A stretch of 64,000 bases of DNA from Bufo bufo (lineage: Eukaryota > Chordata > Amphibia > Anura > Bufonidae), in the NCBI RefSeq assembly GCF_905171765.1, contig NC_053392.1:500756556-500820555 (forward strand), written 5' to 3'. Below are positions 63,190 to 64,000 of this stretch, piece by piece. The notes under the pieces were generated by a model. It made no database searches, was not told where the DNA came from, and saw nothing but the letters and a program-made list of their open reading frames with translations. Within the stretch, counting starts at the first letter, position 1. Every line of letters begins with the position of its first letter. The position numbers and the translations under genes are program-made.

Positions 63190-64000
63190 CAGATATTTTT
63201 TTGGCCCAAGTTAGCAGAATTTTATTTTTTTTTTCTTACAAAGTCTCATATTCCACTAACTTGTGTCAAAAAATAAAATCTCACATGAACTCACCATACC
63301 CCTCACGGAATCCAAATGCGTAAAATTTTTTAGACATTTATATTCCAGACTTCTTCTCACGCTTTAGGGCCCCTAGAATGCCAGGGCAGTATAAATACCC
63401 CACATGTGACCCCATTTCGGAAAGAAGACACCCCCAGGTATTCCGTGAGGGGCATATTGAGTCCATGAAAGATTGAAATTTTTGTCCCAAGTTAGTGGAA
63501 CGGGAGACTTTGTGAGAAAAAAATTAAAAATATCAATTTCCGCTAACTTGTGCCAAAAAAAAAAAATTTCTATGAACTCGCCATGCCCCTCATTGAATAC
63601 CTTGGGGTGTCTTCTTTCCAAAATGGGGTCACATGTGGGGTATTTATACTGCCCTGGCATTCTAGGGGCCCCAAAGCGTGAGAAGAAGTCTGGTATCCAA
63701 ATGTCTAAAAATGCCCTCCTAAAAGGAATTTGGGCACCTTTGCGCATCTAGGCTGCAAAAAAGTGTCACACATCTGGTATCGCCATACTCAGGAGAAGTT
63801 GGGGAATGTGTTTTGGGGTGTCATTTTACATATACCCATGCTGGGTGAGAGAAATATCTTGGTCAAATGCCAACTTTGTATAAAAAAATGGGAAAAGTTG
63901 TCTTTTGCCAAGATATTTCTCTCACCCAGCATGGGTATATGTAAAATGACACCCCAAAACACATTCCCCAACTTCTCCTGAATACGGCGATACCACATGT
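63190..64000. repeat. Inverted-repeat modules, as at 7500-9430
   Basis: The same module (CCCACATGTGACCCCATTT, AGGCTGCAAAAAAGTGTCAC, CCCAGCATGGGTATATG) appears in both orientations with symmetry centres near 63535 and 63890. Open frames are artefacts. Confidence 0.88.

Larger units (their letters stand above)
61239..64000. mobile_element. Palindromic TTAA family, second copy (runs off window)
   Basis: TTAA at 61235-61238 starts the element with CCACCTCCGGACCG, matching the minus-strand terminus of the element at 6940-15042. Order is hairpin-dense end (61239-61570), palindromic GATC array (61620-63180) and inverted-repeat modules (63190-64000). No coding capacity is seen. It interrupts the BEL/Pao integrase. 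Confidence 0.85.

Overview
This is a eukaryotic, almost certainly vertebrate, intergenic window made of layered transposable elements. No host gene, tRNA, rRNA or CRISPR array could be supported. The mix points to a large, repeat-rich amphibian genome, probably an anuran: Tc1 elements with roughly 340-aa transposases, piggyBac-type elements with TTAA target sites and many short TTAA-flanked palindromes, Penelope-like retroelements with hammerhead ribozymes, a hAT element, a chromodomain Ty3/Gypsy element, BEL/Pao, a CR1/L2-type LINE and an L1-type ORF1. The taxonomic call is inference; the element families are read from protein motifs, terminal repeats and target-site duplications (TSDs).

Layout. 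1-437: 3' end of a Tc1 element. 440-4214: non-coding, with a degenerate direct duplication and a long hairpin. 4219-15241: a non-autonomous piggyBac-type element (TTAA on both sides), interrupted by a second TTAA-type element of another family (6940-15042) built of palindromic arrays, itself interrupted by a Penelope-like element (9891-14146, 13-bp TSD) that forms a fold-back with 1.16-kb inverted arms and two hammerhead ribozymes. 15333-18200: TTAA-type remnants, a palindromic MITE and simple repeats. 18863-19870: L1-type ORF1 relic. 19979-25674: a CR1/L2-type LINE reverse transcriptase split by a piggyBac element (20180-25431), whose decayed transposase is split by a solo LTR (22601-23593), which in turn holds a TTAA MITE. 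25691-27311: a young Tc1 element with intact 340-aa transposase and 214-bp terminal repeats. 29058-29586: solo LTR.

30738-56803 is one 26-kb hAT-bounded block with a perfect 8-bp TSD. It holds a broken hAT transposase (minus strand), a 92-bp satellite, a roughly 118-bp satellite of about 50 units and a promoter-like TATA region. A chromodomain Ty3/Gypsy element (31640-44758) is inserted in the 92-bp satellite. Inside that sit two opposite-facing copies of a non-autonomous LTR retrotransposon carrying a repeat-rich gag-like ORF (32130-35350 and 37538-42434), a hammerhead-bearing Penelope-type insert (35602-36473), and a Tc1 element (40481-41997) within one LTR.

57236-61234: a Penelope-type fragment with another hammerhead, then BEL/Pao reverse transcriptase and integrase remnants separated by a palindrome and a dead Tc1 element. 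61239-64000: the start of another copy of the palindromic TTAA family, in the opposite orientation to 6940-15042.

The order of insertion can be read directly from the TSDs. The deepest chain is hAT, then chromovirus, then non-autonomous LTR element, then Tc1. The strongest candidates for undescribed biology are the non-autonomous LTR family, the palindrome-built TTAA family with six consecutive hairpins at one end, and the hammerhead ribozymes.
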